Below, in pieces: positions 9,139 to 18,822 of a stretch of DNA of 64,000 nt. Position 1 is the stretch's first letter. Every line of letters starts with the position of its first letter. A program made the position numbers and the translations under genes. Source of the DNA: Virgibacillus siamensis. Its GTDB lineage: Bacteria; Bacillota; Bacilli; Bacillales; Amphibacillaceae. The DNA is taken from the NCBI RefSeq assembly GCF_900162695.1, contig NZ_FUIH01000007.1:2542001-2606000 (forward strand), given 5' to 3'. The notes beneath the pieces were generated by a model. The model was not told where the DNA came from. It searched no databases and saw only the letters and a program-made list of their open reading frames with translations.

Positions 9139-9180
9139 AAAAAATCAGGAGAAGGCACTGCCTCACCTCTCCCGATTTTT
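9139..9180 (-). terminator. Terminator of the yjiH-like gene
   Basis: On the minus strand AAAAATCGGGAGA pairs with TCTCCTGATTTTTT across a 15-base loop, giving a stem ending in a T run, about 32 bases after the YjiH-like stop codon. Nearly the same terminator is used after the formamidase and nucleoside transporter genes. Confidence 0.75.
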
Positions 9181-9211
9181 ACCCCTTGTACGAAGCCTTT
9201 ATCCATTCCCA

Positions 9212-10582
9212 CTAAAAAATAATATGTGCCATCAACACAATAATCGGCAGGGAAATAATCGTACGTTCCATAAAAATCAAAAACAGCCGACCAACGCCCA
9301 ATGGTATCTTGGAAATAATGATTAACGTTCCCATTTCCGTTAAATAAATAATTTGCACCAATGATAACGCGGCAATGATGAATCTGGTAATCTCAGCTTC
9401 AATACCGCTGGCCAGTACAGCTGGAATGAACATGTCAATGAATCCAATGATCGTTGCCGGTGCTGCCTCCACAGCCTCCGGAATTTGCATCAGCTGCAAT
9501 AATGGAACCATTGGCTTGGAGATAATATCGAAAATTGGTGTGAACTCGGCCACAATAAGGGCAATCGTTCCAATAGCCATTACTTGCGGCAATAATACGA
9601 AAATGATTCCCAAAAATATTTCCGTACCTTGCTTGAGCTGATCCGTGAATGAACCTGCTTCCTTTGCCCGGTCAATGGCTTTCAGCAGTCCCCATTTTGC
9701 CTTTGATGCACCCTCGGGGATGTCCTCTTTATACGTATTCTCCTTAAGAAATGTATCCGGAATTCTGGAGAGTGGTGGTATTCTCGGCAGTATGACAGCA
9801 CTTACCACCCCTGCAATACAAATCGTCAAGTATAAAACCGGAAACATATAATCAATGTTCAGCATTCCGGCAATAACCAGACAAAATGGCAGTGAAACGG
9901 ACGAAAAGCATGTTGCTATTGCCGCCGCTTCTCTTCCTGTATAAAAACCATCTGCATGCTGTTCGCGTGTAATCACAACACCAACATTCACATTTCCAAC
10001 CCAGGAGGCCAGTAAGTCAATTGCCGAACGCCCTGGCAAGGTAAAAAGCGGGCGTGTCACACTTCTTAACAGCGTTCCACAAAACTCCATCGCACCAAAA
10101 TTTATCAAATAAGGCATCAGATAGGAGGCAACGAAAAACCATACAATTAATGATGTAAGCAGACCGAACATTACTTGGCCGGTCGCTTCAGAGCTGATAA
10201 CATCCCAGCCAGTATGATAAAGTGTCATAAATGCAAAAACCATTCCCAGAACCCTTGTCACCGTCCATAAAGCCGAAACATTAAAAAAAGAATTCAGCAT
10301 GTCATGTTGTATTATTTTGTCCGGCTTCATAATAACCGTTACCAGCGTCATCAGCGTTGAAAGTGAAATAACAGTGGTCACAATGGCTGGCAGGAAACTT
10401 GTTAATAGATTAATGAGATATTCGGTTATAATCCCCAGCGGAATATTAAACGAACTATTGTCATATACCGGGAAAAGAAAAATAAATACACCAAATAAAG
10501 ACGGAAGCAGAAATTTCAGCAGCCCATTTCGATCAATTTTTTTATAATATTCCGTGTTTTTTGCAGAAGCGTTTTGATTCAT
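9212..10582 (-). CDS. YjiH-family membrane protein, nucleoside-recognition (Gate) domain
   Basis: A 456-residue polytopic protein with about ten hydrophobic segments. The N-terminus LLPSLFGVFIFLFPVYDNSSFNIPLG and the block LLASWVGNVNVGVVITREQHADGFYTGREAA are characteristic of the YjiH family. These are related to the nucleoside-recognition/Gate domains of NupC and spore-maturation proteins. Their transported substrate is unknown. AAGGAGGT sits nine bases before the ATG. It is the last gene of the amide/peptide group on this strand; a gap of about 316 bases, including a terminator, separates it from the formamidase gene, so it is probably transcribed separately. Confidence 0.8.
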   Translation of the reverse strand: MNQNASAKNTEYYKKIDRNGLLKFLLPSLFGVFIFLFPVYDNSSFNIPLGIITEYLINLLTSFLPAIVTTVISLSTLMTLVTVIMKPDKIIQHDMLNSFFNVSALWTVTRVLGMVFAFMTLYHTGWDVISSEATGQVMFGLLTSLIVWFFVASYLMPYLINFGAMEFCGTLLRSVTRPLFTLPGRSAIDLLASWVGNVNVGVVITREQHADGFYTGREAAAIATCFSSVSLPFCLVIAGMLNIDYMFPVLYLTICIAGVVSAVILPRIPPLSRIPDTFLKENTYKEDIPEGASKAKWGLLKAIDRAKEAGSFTDQLKQGTEIFLGIIFVLLPQVMAIGTIALIVAEFTPIFDIISKPMVPLLQLMQIPEAVEAAPATIIGFIDMFIPAVLASGIEAEITRFIIAALSLVQIIYLTEMGTLIIISKIPLGVGRLFLIFMERTIISLPIIVLMAHIIF

Positions 10583-10734
10583 CGGTAATTACCTCCTTGT
10601 TGTAGATCATTCATTTAACAGCAGCTAAAGATAGACTCCTTTCCGGCAGATTTGTAATTCGGAATTGAACAACTATTTTGACTAGTATAACGTGGATAGT
10701 ACCATCAGACAAGCTGATTATTACTGAAGAAGCA

Positions 10735-10758
10735 TGGGGACGCTTCTGCTGCTTCCCC
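10735..10758 (+). repeat. GGGGACGGTTCT-type short repeat
   Basis: Reads ATGGGGACGCTTCTGCTGCTTCCCC, a diverged copy of the same motif seen at 23290. It is in opposite orientation to the copy at 10862-10891, with a terminator hairpin between the two. Confidence 0.5.
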
Positions 10759-10778
10759 GAAACCTATAAAAAGCAATT

Positions 10779-10820
10779 AAAAATCGGGAAAAAAGCAATT
10801 CTCTGCAACTCCCGATTTTT
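10779..10820 (-). terminator. Terminator of the formamidase transcript
   Basis: AAAAATCGGGA pairs perfectly with TCCCGATTTTT (11 bp) about 80 bases downstream of the formamidase stop on the minus strand, and is followed by TTAATTGCTTTTT. Confidence 0.75.
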
Positions 10821-10861
10821 ACAACAAATTATTCAATTTCGAACCCAATTATCCACTCAAA

Positions 10862-10891
10862 GGAAGCAAGAGAACCGTCCCTGCGCTTCCC
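10862..10891 (-). repeat. GGGACGGTTCT-type short repeat at gene end
   Basis: On the minus strand it reads GGGAAGCGCAGGGACGGTTC then TCTTGCTTCC, ending about eight bases past the formamidase stop codon. This is a well-conserved copy of the family. Confidence 0.65.
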
Positions 10892-10898
10892 ACTCGCT

Positions 10899-11855
10899 TC
10901 ATTTAAAAATTGAATTTGGCAGAAATGCCGAGACAAGCCAATTAGGTGCATCAACAATTTCATTTATTTTCAAATCAACAGCAACACTGCAAAGCATATA
11001 TGCCTCTTGGTCACTGAGCCCATAAGTTTCCACTAAATGTTCAATCATGTAGCCTATTGCCTTTTTTGATGCCTCAAATAAATCTGGACCATTTCCGGTG
11101 GTCACAAAATATCCCTGACTATCAGCTTCCGGTGTTGGCGGTCCAGGAATTTCGTATCGAGGTTCGGCAATTGATTTTCCTTTATGAAGTTTAAAGCGCA
11201 CCGTTGTCTCCATGGATGCTTCAATCGCAGTTCCGCAAACTTCTCCATCACCCTGTGCTGCATGTGTATCACCAATAGAAAACAGTGCACCTTCGACCCA
11301 AACGGGCAAGTAAAGCTTCGTCCCTTTGGTCAGATGTCTTATATCCATATTTCCCCCATTTTTTCTTGGAGGTACAACACTAAAATTTCCTTCTTCAGGC
11401 AGTGCCACACCAATTGTTCCCGGGAATGGTTTCAAAAATAAATCAATTCCGGGTAAAAATTCGGTTTTGTTGCGCTTTGTAAGATCATAAGTTTTTATTG
11501 CAGGTTCACTAAACGTGTCAGCCAGAAGGCCAAATCCGGGAATAATCGCTGTCCATCCCCAATCCAATTGTCTAAAATCCAACATTTCAATCTCCAGCGT
11601 ATCCCCTGGTTGGGCACCCTTGACATATATCGGTCCTGCTACAGGATTCACTTTTTCAAAATCCATATTCCTTACATGTTCAGCATTTGAATTCCTGGAA
11701 AATTGCCCGCCGGAAGACTCGGTAATTTCATAAGATATCGTTTGACCCGATTCAACTTCGGCAATTGGATTTAAACTCTTATCCCACCCATAGTGCATGT
11801 GGGATTTAAAATCGTGAATTGTTTTATGAGTATGATTATGACTGTGGATTGACAT
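10899..11855 (-). CDS. Acetamidase/formamidase family protein
   Basis: A cytoplasmic amidohydrolase of the FmdA/AmdA family, about 318 residues, that releases ammonia from formamide, acetamide or other short amides. Recognisable blocks are VNPVAGPIYVKGAQPGDTLE near residue 65, GDTHAAQGDGEVCGTAIE near 195 and PDLFEASKKAIGYMIEHL near 255. The N-terminus is rich in histidines (SIHSHNHTHKTIHDFKSHMHYG). The ATG at 11855 is chosen because GGAG lies 11 bases upstream; the upstream GTG at 11867 overlaps that site. It follows an APC permease by 25 bases and probably uses nitrogenous substrates imported by it. Confidence 0.9.
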   Translation of the reverse strand: MSIHSHNHTHKTIHDFKSHMHYGWDKSLNPIAEVESGQTISYEITESSGGQFSRNSNAEHVRNMDFEKVNPVAGPIYVKGAQPGDTLEIEMLDFRQLDWGWTAIIPGFGLLADTFSEPAIKTYDLTKRNKTEFLPGIDLFLKPFPGTIGVALPEEGNFSVVPPRKNGGNMDIRHLTKGTKLYLPVWVEGALFSIGDTHAAQGDGEVCGTAIEASMETTVRFKLHKGKSIAEPRYEIPGPPTPEADSQGYFVTTGNGPDLFEASKKAIGYMIEHLVETYGLSDQEAYMLCSVAVDLKINEIVDAPNWLVSAFLPNSIFK

Positions 11856-11880
11856 AACTGGTAACACTCCTTTTTATAGA

Positions 11881-13239
11881 TTAGATATCTAACGTAGTAT
11901 CCTTCTTTTTAACTGCAAAATAGATTGCAATAATAATACCTACCAATAACCAACTTAAGCCAAGAATTTTAGCTTGTGCAGCTAAACTAATCCAAACATA
12001 TCCGATAATGATAAAACCAATTAATGGAAAAACTAAGTGATTCCAAAAATCACCGCTCTTTTCTTTTCTTAAGTAATGGTTGACTACACTTACATGAAGA
12101 AACAAAAAGGCGGTTAGGGCACCAAAGTTAATAAATGACGTCAAAATCCCGATGTCTCCCATAAAGAATAGACCTACAACTAATGAAATCACTGCAATAA
12201 AAAGAATACTGACATATGGGGTTTTATATTTTGGATGCACCTTGGCAAGGAAATGTGGTAACTTACGATCCCTTCCCATACTAAAAAGCACCCGCGATAT
12301 CGCAACCTGAGCAACAAGGGCATCTGCTATTCCCCATGCAAGTGCTGTCGCAATTGCAGTCAGAGCACCAAGCCATTCACCACCGGCAATTGTCGCAGTA
12401 TCATAGAAAGCTGTTCCAATGTTTTCAAATCCTTTAAAATCCGGGTTAATCAAGGCTGCCACCCATGTTTGAACAATAAAAAGCACACCCACCGTCAGTA
12501 AAGAGTAAATGGTTGCCTTCCCAATAGCTTTTGGCCCTCCAGAGGACTCCTCTGAAAGGGTTGAAATGGCATCAAATCCTAAAAAGCTTAACACCGCAAT
12601 TGATACAGCCCCCATCACAACGCTCATACTGAATGTATCAGGATTATAAAGCGGGTCAAAAGAAAAAGAAGCACCGTTTACGCCGGTTACAATTGCGGTT
12701 ATGCCAATCACCAGAAATATTGCTAGAACAATTAATTCAAATACTAAAAATATCTTGTTCGTTCTTGCAGTAAATTCAATTCCAAAATAGTTAATTACGG
12801 TGTTAATTCCAATAAAAATAATTAACCAAACTGCTCCGGGAACTGCCGGCCACATTCCTGTTAAGGCCGTAGCACTAACGACATACAATAAAGCGGGAAC
12901 AAGTATATAATCCAAAAGAATTGCCCAGCCGGCGATAAAGCCGGCATAATGATTAATTCCTTTTCCTGCATAAGCATATACAGATCCTGACATTGGAAAG
13001 GCTTCAGACATTCTGGCATAACTAAGAGCAGTAAAAATCATTCCAACCATACCTATCAAATAGGCAAGAGCAACCATTCCATTTGCTGCAAGCATGACTT
13101 CCCCATAAATTCCAAATGGCGCAATTGGAACCATAAAGATCAAACCATAAATAAGTAAATCCCAAAAAGACAATGAACGTTTCAATTCCTGCTTATAACC
13201 AAACTGTTCCAACCTTTTCTCAGCTTCCAAGTAACCCAT
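11881..13239 (-). CDS. APC-family amino acid permease
   Basis: A 452-residue secondary transporter with about twelve membrane segments. The N-terminal LSFWDLLIYGLIFMVPIAPFGIYG and ARMSEAFPMSGSVYAYAG, and the central FLGFDAISTLSEES, are classic for APC permeases that exchange or import amino acids and amines. It lies between an Nramp-like gene and the formamidase gene, so its substrate may be an amide or an amino acid that yields one. The ATG has AAGGGGG very close upstream; an in-frame TTG nine bases later cannot be excluded. Confidence 0.9.
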   Translation of the reverse strand: MGYLEAEKRLEQFGYKQELKRSLSFWDLLIYGLIFMVPIAPFGIYGEVMLAANGMVALAYLIGMVGMIFTALSYARMSEAFPMSGSVYAYAGKGINHYAGFIAGWAILLDYILVPALLYVVSATALTGMWPAVPGAVWLIIFIGINTVINYFGIEFTARTNKIFLVFELIVLAIFLVIGITAIVTGVNGASFSFDPLYNPDTFSMSVVMGAVSIAVLSFLGFDAISTLSEESSGGPKAIGKATIYSLLTVGVLFIVQTWVAALINPDFKGFENIGTAFYDTATIAGGEWLGALTAIATALAWGIADALVAQVAISRVLFSMGRDRKLPHFLAKVHPKYKTPYVSILFIAVISLVVGLFFMGDIGILTSFINFGALTAFLFLHVSVVNHYLRKEKSGDFWNHLVFPLIGFIIIGYVWISLAAQAKILGLSWLLVGIIIAIYFAVKKKDTTLDI

Positions 13240-13304
13240 CCCCCTTCTTATTTAAATATTACTTGCTAATTCCCCTCCATATGCTTAACTCTTTTCTACA
13301 CAAC

Positions 13305-14612
13305 CTAACCAAAAATAATTTGAAACAGCTCACTTCCTCCAAGATATACATACAGTAGAATAATAAGCCCAAAAATGGTGTTCTTGACCTTTCCGTTTCG
13401 ATCAGCTTTATCAATTTGCTTAGAATTTAACAAAAATAATAGAACAGCCGCTAAAATTGGCATGAACACAGCTCCAAGAGCTCCATATATAAGTACAATT
13501 ACCACCGGCTGCTTAAATAACAGAAGTAACATCGGCGGAAATGTTATCCAAAAAAGGTAGAATCGAAATGATGAATCCTTTTCGGTTATTTGTTTTTCTT
13601 TTTCTAAAGATTTCTTACCTTTATTCTTTACAATACGTACAAAGTCTGCAAATAAATAGGACATGCCATGCCAAGGACCGACTATAGATGTAAAAACGGC
13701 TCCCCATACACCAATAAGGAAAATCCAACGCGCTATATTTCCAAACCTCTCGCCATAGGCATCAGCCAAACCTACCAGCCCGTCATTTCCACTAATTGTT
13801 ACTCCCGAACCAAATAATAATTCTGCGGCAATTATCATAACGCTTATTGCAAACATACCTGTTACAATATAAGCCACCGAAACATCAAGTTTCATAATTG
13901 ACATCCAACGCCGGTCTCGCCATCCTTTTGCATAAATCCAATAAGCATAGGAAGTTAGGGTGATGGAAGCACCAACCCCACCCAATATGCCCAATATCTT
14001 AAAAAAAGAACCTTCTGGTATGGAAGGAACAATCCCATACTCAACATTACCTGCGTTTACTACAATAATTAGTGCAGAGCCAATTATGCTAATAAACATT
14101 ATTCCGATTAAAATCTTCATGAAACTTTCAAGCATTTGATATCTACCAAACCAAACCAATAAGAAACCAGCCACTCCCGAGCTTATTGCCCAAAAGCTAA
14201 AGGAGGTATTTGGGAACATAGCAACCATTATCATTGCACTCGTTCCTGTTATTGCTGATCCATATACTAAACCCATCAAAACAAGGTATGCACCAAAATA
14301 AATTGTTGCCCACCACCCTGCCATATGCCATCCTTCTAAAATTGTTCTTCCGGAAGCCAGATGCCAACGACCTATTCCCTCGGTCAAAACGAATTTAATA
14401 AATGCCCCTACAATAATGACCCAAAGTAATGTCAATCCAAAGCCTGTTCCAGCAATAGAAGCCATAATGAAATCCCCTGCCCCTACACCAGTAGCTGCGA
14501 CAACAAATCCAGGACCTATAAATTTCAGTTTTCCTCTTAAGCTATTCGGTGGTGCAGTGTTAGGCTTACCATTTAGTTCTAGCACTTCAATTTTCTCAGT
14601 TTCCAATTTCAT
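13305..14612 (-). CDS. Atypical Nramp-family transporter
   Basis: A 435-residue membrane protein with the Nramp/SLC11 fold (FIGPGFVVAATGVGAGDFIMASIAG at the first helix). The canonical metal-binding DPGN of helix 1 is replaced by GAGD (residues 44-47), and the MPH motif of helix 6 aligns with TLT inside GASITLTSYAYWIY (214-226). Known manganese/iron Nramp proteins need those residues, so a divalent-metal role is doubtful. Its neighbours (peptide ABC transporter, APC permease, formamidase) point to an organic or other substrate. GGAGG is one base from the ATG; a TTG two codons later has ideal spacing and may be the start. Confidence 0.85.
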   Translation of the reverse strand: MKLETEKIEVLELNGKPNTAPPNSLRGKLKFIGPGFVVAATGVGAGDFIMASIAGTGFGLTLLWVIIVGAFIKFVLTEGIGRWHLASGRTILEGWHMAGWWATIYFGAYLVLMGLVYGSAITGTSAMIMVAMFPNTSFSFWAISSGVAGFLLVWFGRYQMLESFMKILIGIMFISIIGSALIIVVNAGNVEYGIVPSIPEGSFFKILGILGGVGASITLTSYAYWIYAKGWRDRRWMSIMKLDVSVAYIVTGMFAISVMIIAAELLFGSGVTISGNDGLVGLADAYGERFGNIARWIFLIGVWGAVFTSIVGPWHGMSYLFADFVRIVKNKGKKSLEKEKQITEKDSSFRFYLFWITFPPMLLLLFKQPVVIVLIYGALGAVFMPILAAVLLFLLNSKQIDKADRNGKVKNTIFGLIILLYVYLGGSELFQIIFG

Positions 14613-14764
14613 TCCTCCTCAAATAATAAGTTCCATATCCTTTTACCATTTGAACAAAATCACGCATTAATGATAATGCTTACAATTCAAGGTGAACTAC
14701 TTAACTTATTTTTCTATTTGGATAAAAGAAATAACATAACCATTGTTTTCGGAAACATTTAAAC

Positions 14765-14796
14765 AATAACCTTCACCGTATTAGATGAAGGTTATT
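14765..14796 (-). terminator. Terminator of the first peptide ABC operon
   Basis: AATAACCTTCA and TGAAGGTTATT form an 11-bp stem with a 10-base loop, about 77 bases downstream of the last ATPase gene; the trailing bases on the minus strand are GTTTAAATG, so the T run is weak. It may act in both directions. Confidence 0.6.
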
Positions 14797-14872
14797 CCAT
14801 TCTGCTAAAAGGTACGTATCCACTTTAATTAATTCAACTACATAACTTCTCCATAAAGCATTCTTTGAACAC

Positions 14873-15853
14873 CTAAACTTCATGACATGCCACAAAATGT
14901 CCAGATTTTATTTCTCTCCATTCAGGAGCTACCTTAATGCAATGCTCAGTAGCTAACGGACATCGCGTATGAAACCTGCAGCCTTGTGGAATATTTAATG
15001 GGCTAGGGACATCCCCCTTTAGAATGATACGTTCCCTTTTTGCACCAGTATTGATTGTAGGGATAGCCGATAACAAAGCCTGTGTATAAGGGTGCAGTGG
15101 GTTTCTGTAAAGTTCATTTTTATCGGCCATTTCAACTATTTTACCTAAATACATAACTGCAACCTTATCACTGATATGTTTGACTACGGAAAGATCGTGT
15201 GAAATAAATAAATAGGTTAATTGGTAATCCTTTTTAAGTTTTTGCAAGAGATTTAATACTTGGGCCTGTACGGATACGTCGAGTGCCGATACAGCTTCAT
15301 CACATATGATAAGTTTAGGCTTAACCGCTAAAGCACGGGCAATACTGATCCTTTGCCTTTGACCGCCACTGAATTCGTGCGGATACTTCCAATAGTGTTC
15401 TGGTTTTAAACCAACATCAATAAGTAGTTGCTGAATATAATCCTTTGTATCAGCCTGCGGAACAATTTTATGCGTTCGAACTACCTCATTCAACATCGCC
15501 CCAACCGTCATTCGCTGGTTTAATGAACCATACGGATCTTGAAATATCATTTGCATATCTTTCCGGACTTTTCGTAGTTTTCTTTTTTTTAAGTGCGTAA
15601 TGTTTTCCCCATCAAAAATGGTTTCACCTTCAGTTGGGTCCTGTAAACGAAGTATATTCCTGCCCATTGTAGACTTTCCACAGCCTGATTCTCCCACAAC
15701 CCCTACCGTTTCGCCATGGTTGATAAAAAGAGAGACGTCATCGACAGCTTTTACAAATTCTTTTTTATTAAAGGAACCACCTACGGGAAAATATTTTTTA
15801 AGCCCCTTGACTTCAAGTAGCTTCTGTTTTTGTCTTTGCTCTTGTACCGGCAT
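14873..15853 (-). CDS. Peptide ABC transporter ATPase, OppF/DppF type
   Basis: One of the paired ATPases of a dipeptide/oligopeptide importer, 326 residues. Walker A is GESGCGKS, the signature LSGGQ variant is FSGGQRQR, Walker B is KLIICDEA, and the C-terminal extension has the cysteine-rich CRFHTRCPLATEHC, which in this family often holds an iron-sulfur cluster. It overlaps the OppD-type gene by 41 bases and has GGAGG nine bases before its ATG. The five-gene order here (binding protein, two permeases, D, F) makes a complete transporter. Confidence 0.93.
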   Translation of the reverse strand: MPVQEQRQKQKLLEVKGLKKYFPVGGSFNKKEFVKAVDDVSLFINHGETVGVVGESGCGKSTMGRNILRLQDPTEGETIFDGENITHLKKRKLRKVRKDMQMIFQDPYGSLNQRMTVGAMLNEVVRTHKIVPQADTKDYIQQLLIDVGLKPEHYWKYPHEFSGGQRQRISIARALAVKPKLIICDEAVSALDVSVQAQVLNLLQKLKKDYQLTYLFISHDLSVVKHISDKVAVMYLGKIVEMADKNELYRNPLHPYTQALLSAIPTINTGAKRERIILKGDVPSPLNIPQGCRFHTRCPLATEHCIKVAPEWREIKSGHFVACHEV

Positions 15854-16844
15854 TCCTATCTTCCTCCGTTTCCCCCCATTTGTCGGTGTACATCCAGCAG
15901 CTCACCTGATGATTAAGATCACCGATTAGAACAGGTGACTCATCAAAACAGTGTCCTTTTGCAAAAGGGCACCTATCAGCGAAACGGCATCCAGTCTGAA
16001 GTTCATCTGGATTGGGAACTGTCCCTTTAATAATAGGAAGTTCTTCCTGTTCCTCTTTAAGATTGGGAATTGCTTTTATTAACCCCTGTGTATAAGGGTG
16101 CTTAGGGTTTTTAAATAATTCGTCTGCGGTACTTTTTTCAACAACTTTCCCTGCATACATTACCAAAACATTATCAGCCATTTCCGAAACAACTCCCAGA
16201 TCGTGGGTAATCATCATGATGGACATTTGCATTTCTTTTTTTAACTCATTCATTAGCTCAAGAATCTGCGCCTGTATTGTCACGTCTAAAGCAGTTGTCG
16301 GTTCATCCGCAATCAAAAGTTTTGGATTGCAAGAGAGTGCCATAGCTATCATAACCCTTTGCCTCATTCCTCCACTTAACTGATGGGGATAATCATAAAC
16401 TCGCTTTTCCGGAGATGGAATTCCAACAAGTTTAAACATTTTCACTGCTCGTTCAAGAGAGTCTTTCTTATCTATTTTTTGGTGTATGCGCATTGCCTCT
16501 GCAACCTGTTTCCCCACTGTATGAACTGGATTAAGCGAGGTCATGGGTTCCTGGAAAATCATTGATATGTTATTACCACGGATTTTACTCATTTCCTTCA
16601 TGTTTTTGTGAACTAAATTTTCGTTTTCAAACAATACCTCTCCCGCCGTAATTTCCCCGTTTTTTGGGAGAAGACCCATAATTGATAAAGAAGTTAAACT
16701 TTTACCACAACCCGACTCACCGACAATACAAAGCGTTTCACCCTTTTTTACGGTAAAACCAACGTTATCCAATATGGGAACAAACTTTTTCCCATTCCTA
16801 AAACCAGCGGAAAGATCCTTAACCTCTAGTTGAAATTTACTCAT
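15813..16844 (-). CDS. Peptide ABC transporter ATPase, OppD/DppD type
   Basis: Second ATPase of the importer, about 343 residues, with Walker A GESGCGKS, signature QLSGGMRQR, Walker B KLLIADEP and the C-terminal CRFADRCPFAKGHC. The ATG at 16844 is preferred over an upstream GTG because GAGGTG lies six bases before it. Its 3' end overlaps the OppF-type start, consistent with coupled translation. Confidence 0.93.
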   Translation of the reverse strand: MSKFQLEVKDLSAGFRNGKKFVPILDNVGFTVKKGETLCIVGESGCGKSLTSLSIMGLLPKNGEITAGEVLFENENLVHKNMKEMSKIRGNNISMIFQEPMTSLNPVHTVGKQVAEAMRIHQKIDKKDSLERAVKMFKLVGIPSPEKRVYDYPHQLSGGMRQRVMIAMALSCNPKLLIADEPTTALDVTIQAQILELMNELKKEMQMSIMMITHDLGVVSEMADNVLVMYAGKVVEKSTADELFKNPKHPYTQGLIKAIPNLKEEQEELPIIKGTVPNPDELQTGCRFADRCPFAKGHCFDESPVLIGDLNHQVSCWMYTDKWGETEEDRNAGTRAKTKTEAT

Positions 16845-16899
16845 TTCGTTCACCTCTTCCAGAATACTGATATACCATGATATTTTATATAAACGTACA

Positions 16900-17793
16900 C
16901 TACTTCCCTTTTGGGTTTAGCATATCTTGTAAACCATCGCCAAAGAGATTAATCGACATCACCGCCAGAAAGATAAATAGTCCTGGAAAGAAAACAAGCC
17001 ATGGTGCCTCACTCAAATATCCTTGCCCTTCCGCCAGCATGGCACCCCAGCTCGGTGTTGGCGGTTGTGTCCCTAAACCGAGGAAGCTAAGCGAAGCTTC
17101 AGCTATAATAGCTCCAGCAATATTCAAAGTAGCAAGTACTATAATTGGCCCTAATGAATTTGGTAAAATATGAAATAACATTATTCTCCAATCTGTAAGT
17201 CCCGAAGATTTAGCAGCCTCGACATATTCATTTTCACGCTTTGCCAAGACTTCTCCCCTCATTAAGCGAATATAATTTGGTGTAAAAACCAATCCAATCG
17301 CAATCATGGCATTTTCCAACCCTGCTCCAAGAATAGCAGCGAGTGTTAATGCTAAAACAAGGGGCGGGAAAGCCAGCATAGCATCCGTAAATCGCATAAT
17401 AATTAAATCATCCCAAAAACCACGGTAATACCCTGAAAATAAACCAATGGGCAACCCTATAGCCAATGCAATTCCAACAGAAATCAGACCCGCCTTTAAC
17501 GAAACTTGAGCTCCATAAATAATTCTGCTGAAAATATCTCTTCCCAGATTATCTGTACCGAACCAATGTGATACACTTGGGGCCTCTAACACCTTACTAT
17601 AATTTTGTCCCGCCGGATCATATGGCGCCAAAAAATTAGCAAAAACCGCCATTATAATCAATAAAAACATGAACAAACCCCCAGCCACGGATAATTTGTT
17701 CTGCCAAAGCCGTCCTAGCATTTTCTTCAACAACTGTATTTTTGGATTTTGATCAGGCACTACATGTTCGCTTATTTCTTGTGTCCCTTTCAT
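16900..17793 (-). CDS. Peptide ABC transporter permease, OppC/DppC type
   Basis: A 297-residue permease with one N-terminal membrane helix followed by the conserved FGTDNLGRDIFSRIIYGAQVSL block and the EAA loop EYVEAAKSSGLTDWRIMLFHILPN. The C-terminus SINLFGDGLQDMLNPKGK is typical of DppC. It starts within the stop of the DppB-type gene (TAATG overlap), with GGGGGT upstream. Confidence 0.94.
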   Translation of the reverse strand: MKGTQEISEHVVPDQNPKIQLLKKMLGRLWQNKLSVAGGLFMFLLIIMAVFANFLAPYDPAGQNYSKVLEAPSVSHWFGTDNLGRDIFSRIIYGAQVSLKAGLISVGIALAIGLPIGLFSGYYRGFWDDLIIMRFTDAMLAFPPLVLALTLAAILGAGLENAMIAIGLVFTPNYIRLMRGEVLAKRENEYVEAAKSSGLTDWRIMLFHILPNSLGPIIVLATLNIAGAIIAEASLSFLGLGTQPPTPSWGAMLAEGQGYLSEAPWLVFFPGLFIFLAVMSINLFGDGLQDMLNPKGK

Positions 17794-18749
17794 TATTTAG
17801 CACCCCCAGTTAATTTGATTCGAGGGTCAAGTATTGAATAAAGGATATCAATAAGGAAATTTATCGCTACAACGGATAGAGCCATAAATAATACAACACC
17901 TTGTACAACTGGGTAATCCCTAGTTAAAATAGAATCCAAAATCAGCCGGCCCAGACCTGGAACAGCAAAAATGGTTTCAACAATCACCGTACCCCCGAAC
18001 AAAGTTGTTAACTGTAATCCGCTTACCGTTAACACGGGAATTAACGCATTTTTCAGTGCATGGCCAAACACAACAGATTTCTCTATTAACCCCTTGGAAT
18101 AGCCTGTCCGAATATAATCGGATTCCATAACCTCGAGAAGACTTGAACGCACCATTCTCATCAATTCTGCCGCCATTCTTGTTCCTAATGTTATTGCAGG
18201 AAGCAGCATGAGCATTAAACTTTTCCATATATTTTCACTTAAAGGTACATACCCCGATGGAGGAAACCATCCCAATATAATTGCAAACACATATATAAGA
18301 AGTATACCTAACCAAAAAGAAGGTACTGACACTCCTGTCAAAGCAAGTGTTGTAGAAGTATAATCCAGTGCAGTACCTTTTCTAATTGCACTTATAATAC
18401 CAATAGGTAATGCAATAATTATAGCGATTATAAAAGCTAGTGCTGTTAGTTCAAGAGTAACTGGAATTTTACTCAGTAGAATTTTCATAACTGGTGAATG
18501 ATCCTGAATGGAATAGCCAAGATCTCCTTGTAGGACACCAGCTACCCAGTCGAAATACCTTACATATAAAGGATCATTCAACCCCATCTCTTCGCGCAAT
18601 GCCTCTAACGATTCCGGTGTAGCTTCAATCCCCAGCATCAACATTGCCGGGTCTCCAGGCAAGATATTTACTAGGCTAAATACGATAATACTTACCAAAA
18701 ATAAAACGATTACCATTAAACTTAGCCTGCGAAGCAAGAAGAATAACAA
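17793..18749 (-). CDS. Peptide ABC transporter permease, OppB/DppB type
   Basis: A 318-residue permease with six helices. The pattern IVFSLVNILPGDPAMLMLG near the N-terminus, the EAA loop YIRTGYSKGLIEKSVVFGHALKN and the end LIDILYSILDPRIKLTG mark the DppB/OppB group. Translation starts at TTG, with GGGGAGGG seven bases upstream; no ATG is available before the first helix. Confidence 0.94.
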   Translation of the reverse strand: MLFFLLRRLSLMVIVLFLVSIIVFSLVNILPGDPAMLMLGIEATPESLEALREEMGLNDPLYVRYFDWVAGVLQGDLGYSIQDHSPVMKILLSKIPVTLELTALAFIIAIIIALPIGIISAIRKGTALDYTSTTLALTGVSVPSFWLGILLIYVFAIILGWFPPSGYVPLSENIWKSLMLMLLPAITLGTRMAAELMRMVRSSLLEVMESDYIRTGYSKGLIEKSVVFGHALKNALIPVLTVSGLQLTTLFGGTVIVETIFAVPGLGRLILDSILTRDYPVVQGVVLFMALSVVAINFLIDILYSILDPRIKLTGGAK

Positions 18750-18822
18750 TTAAATTCCCTCCCCTTCATATAGAACTTTATCCAGGGTACCGCGGATAAC
18801 GCGATACCCTGTAACTTTAGGA

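Larger units (their letters stand above)
10583..10898. other. Intergenic region with terminator and two short repeats
   Basis: About 316 bases without a gene, between the YjiH-like and formamidase genes. It holds two copies of the GGGGACGGTTCT-type motif (10735-10758 and, inverted, 10862-10891) and one terminator hairpin between them. The region before the YjiH-like ATG should contain that gene's promoter, but I see no convincing match. Confidence 0.7.

Noticed and set aside
13305..14612. Calling this gene mntH (manganese transporter)
   Set aside because: The residues that bind the metal in helices 1 and 6 are missing, so only the family name is supported.
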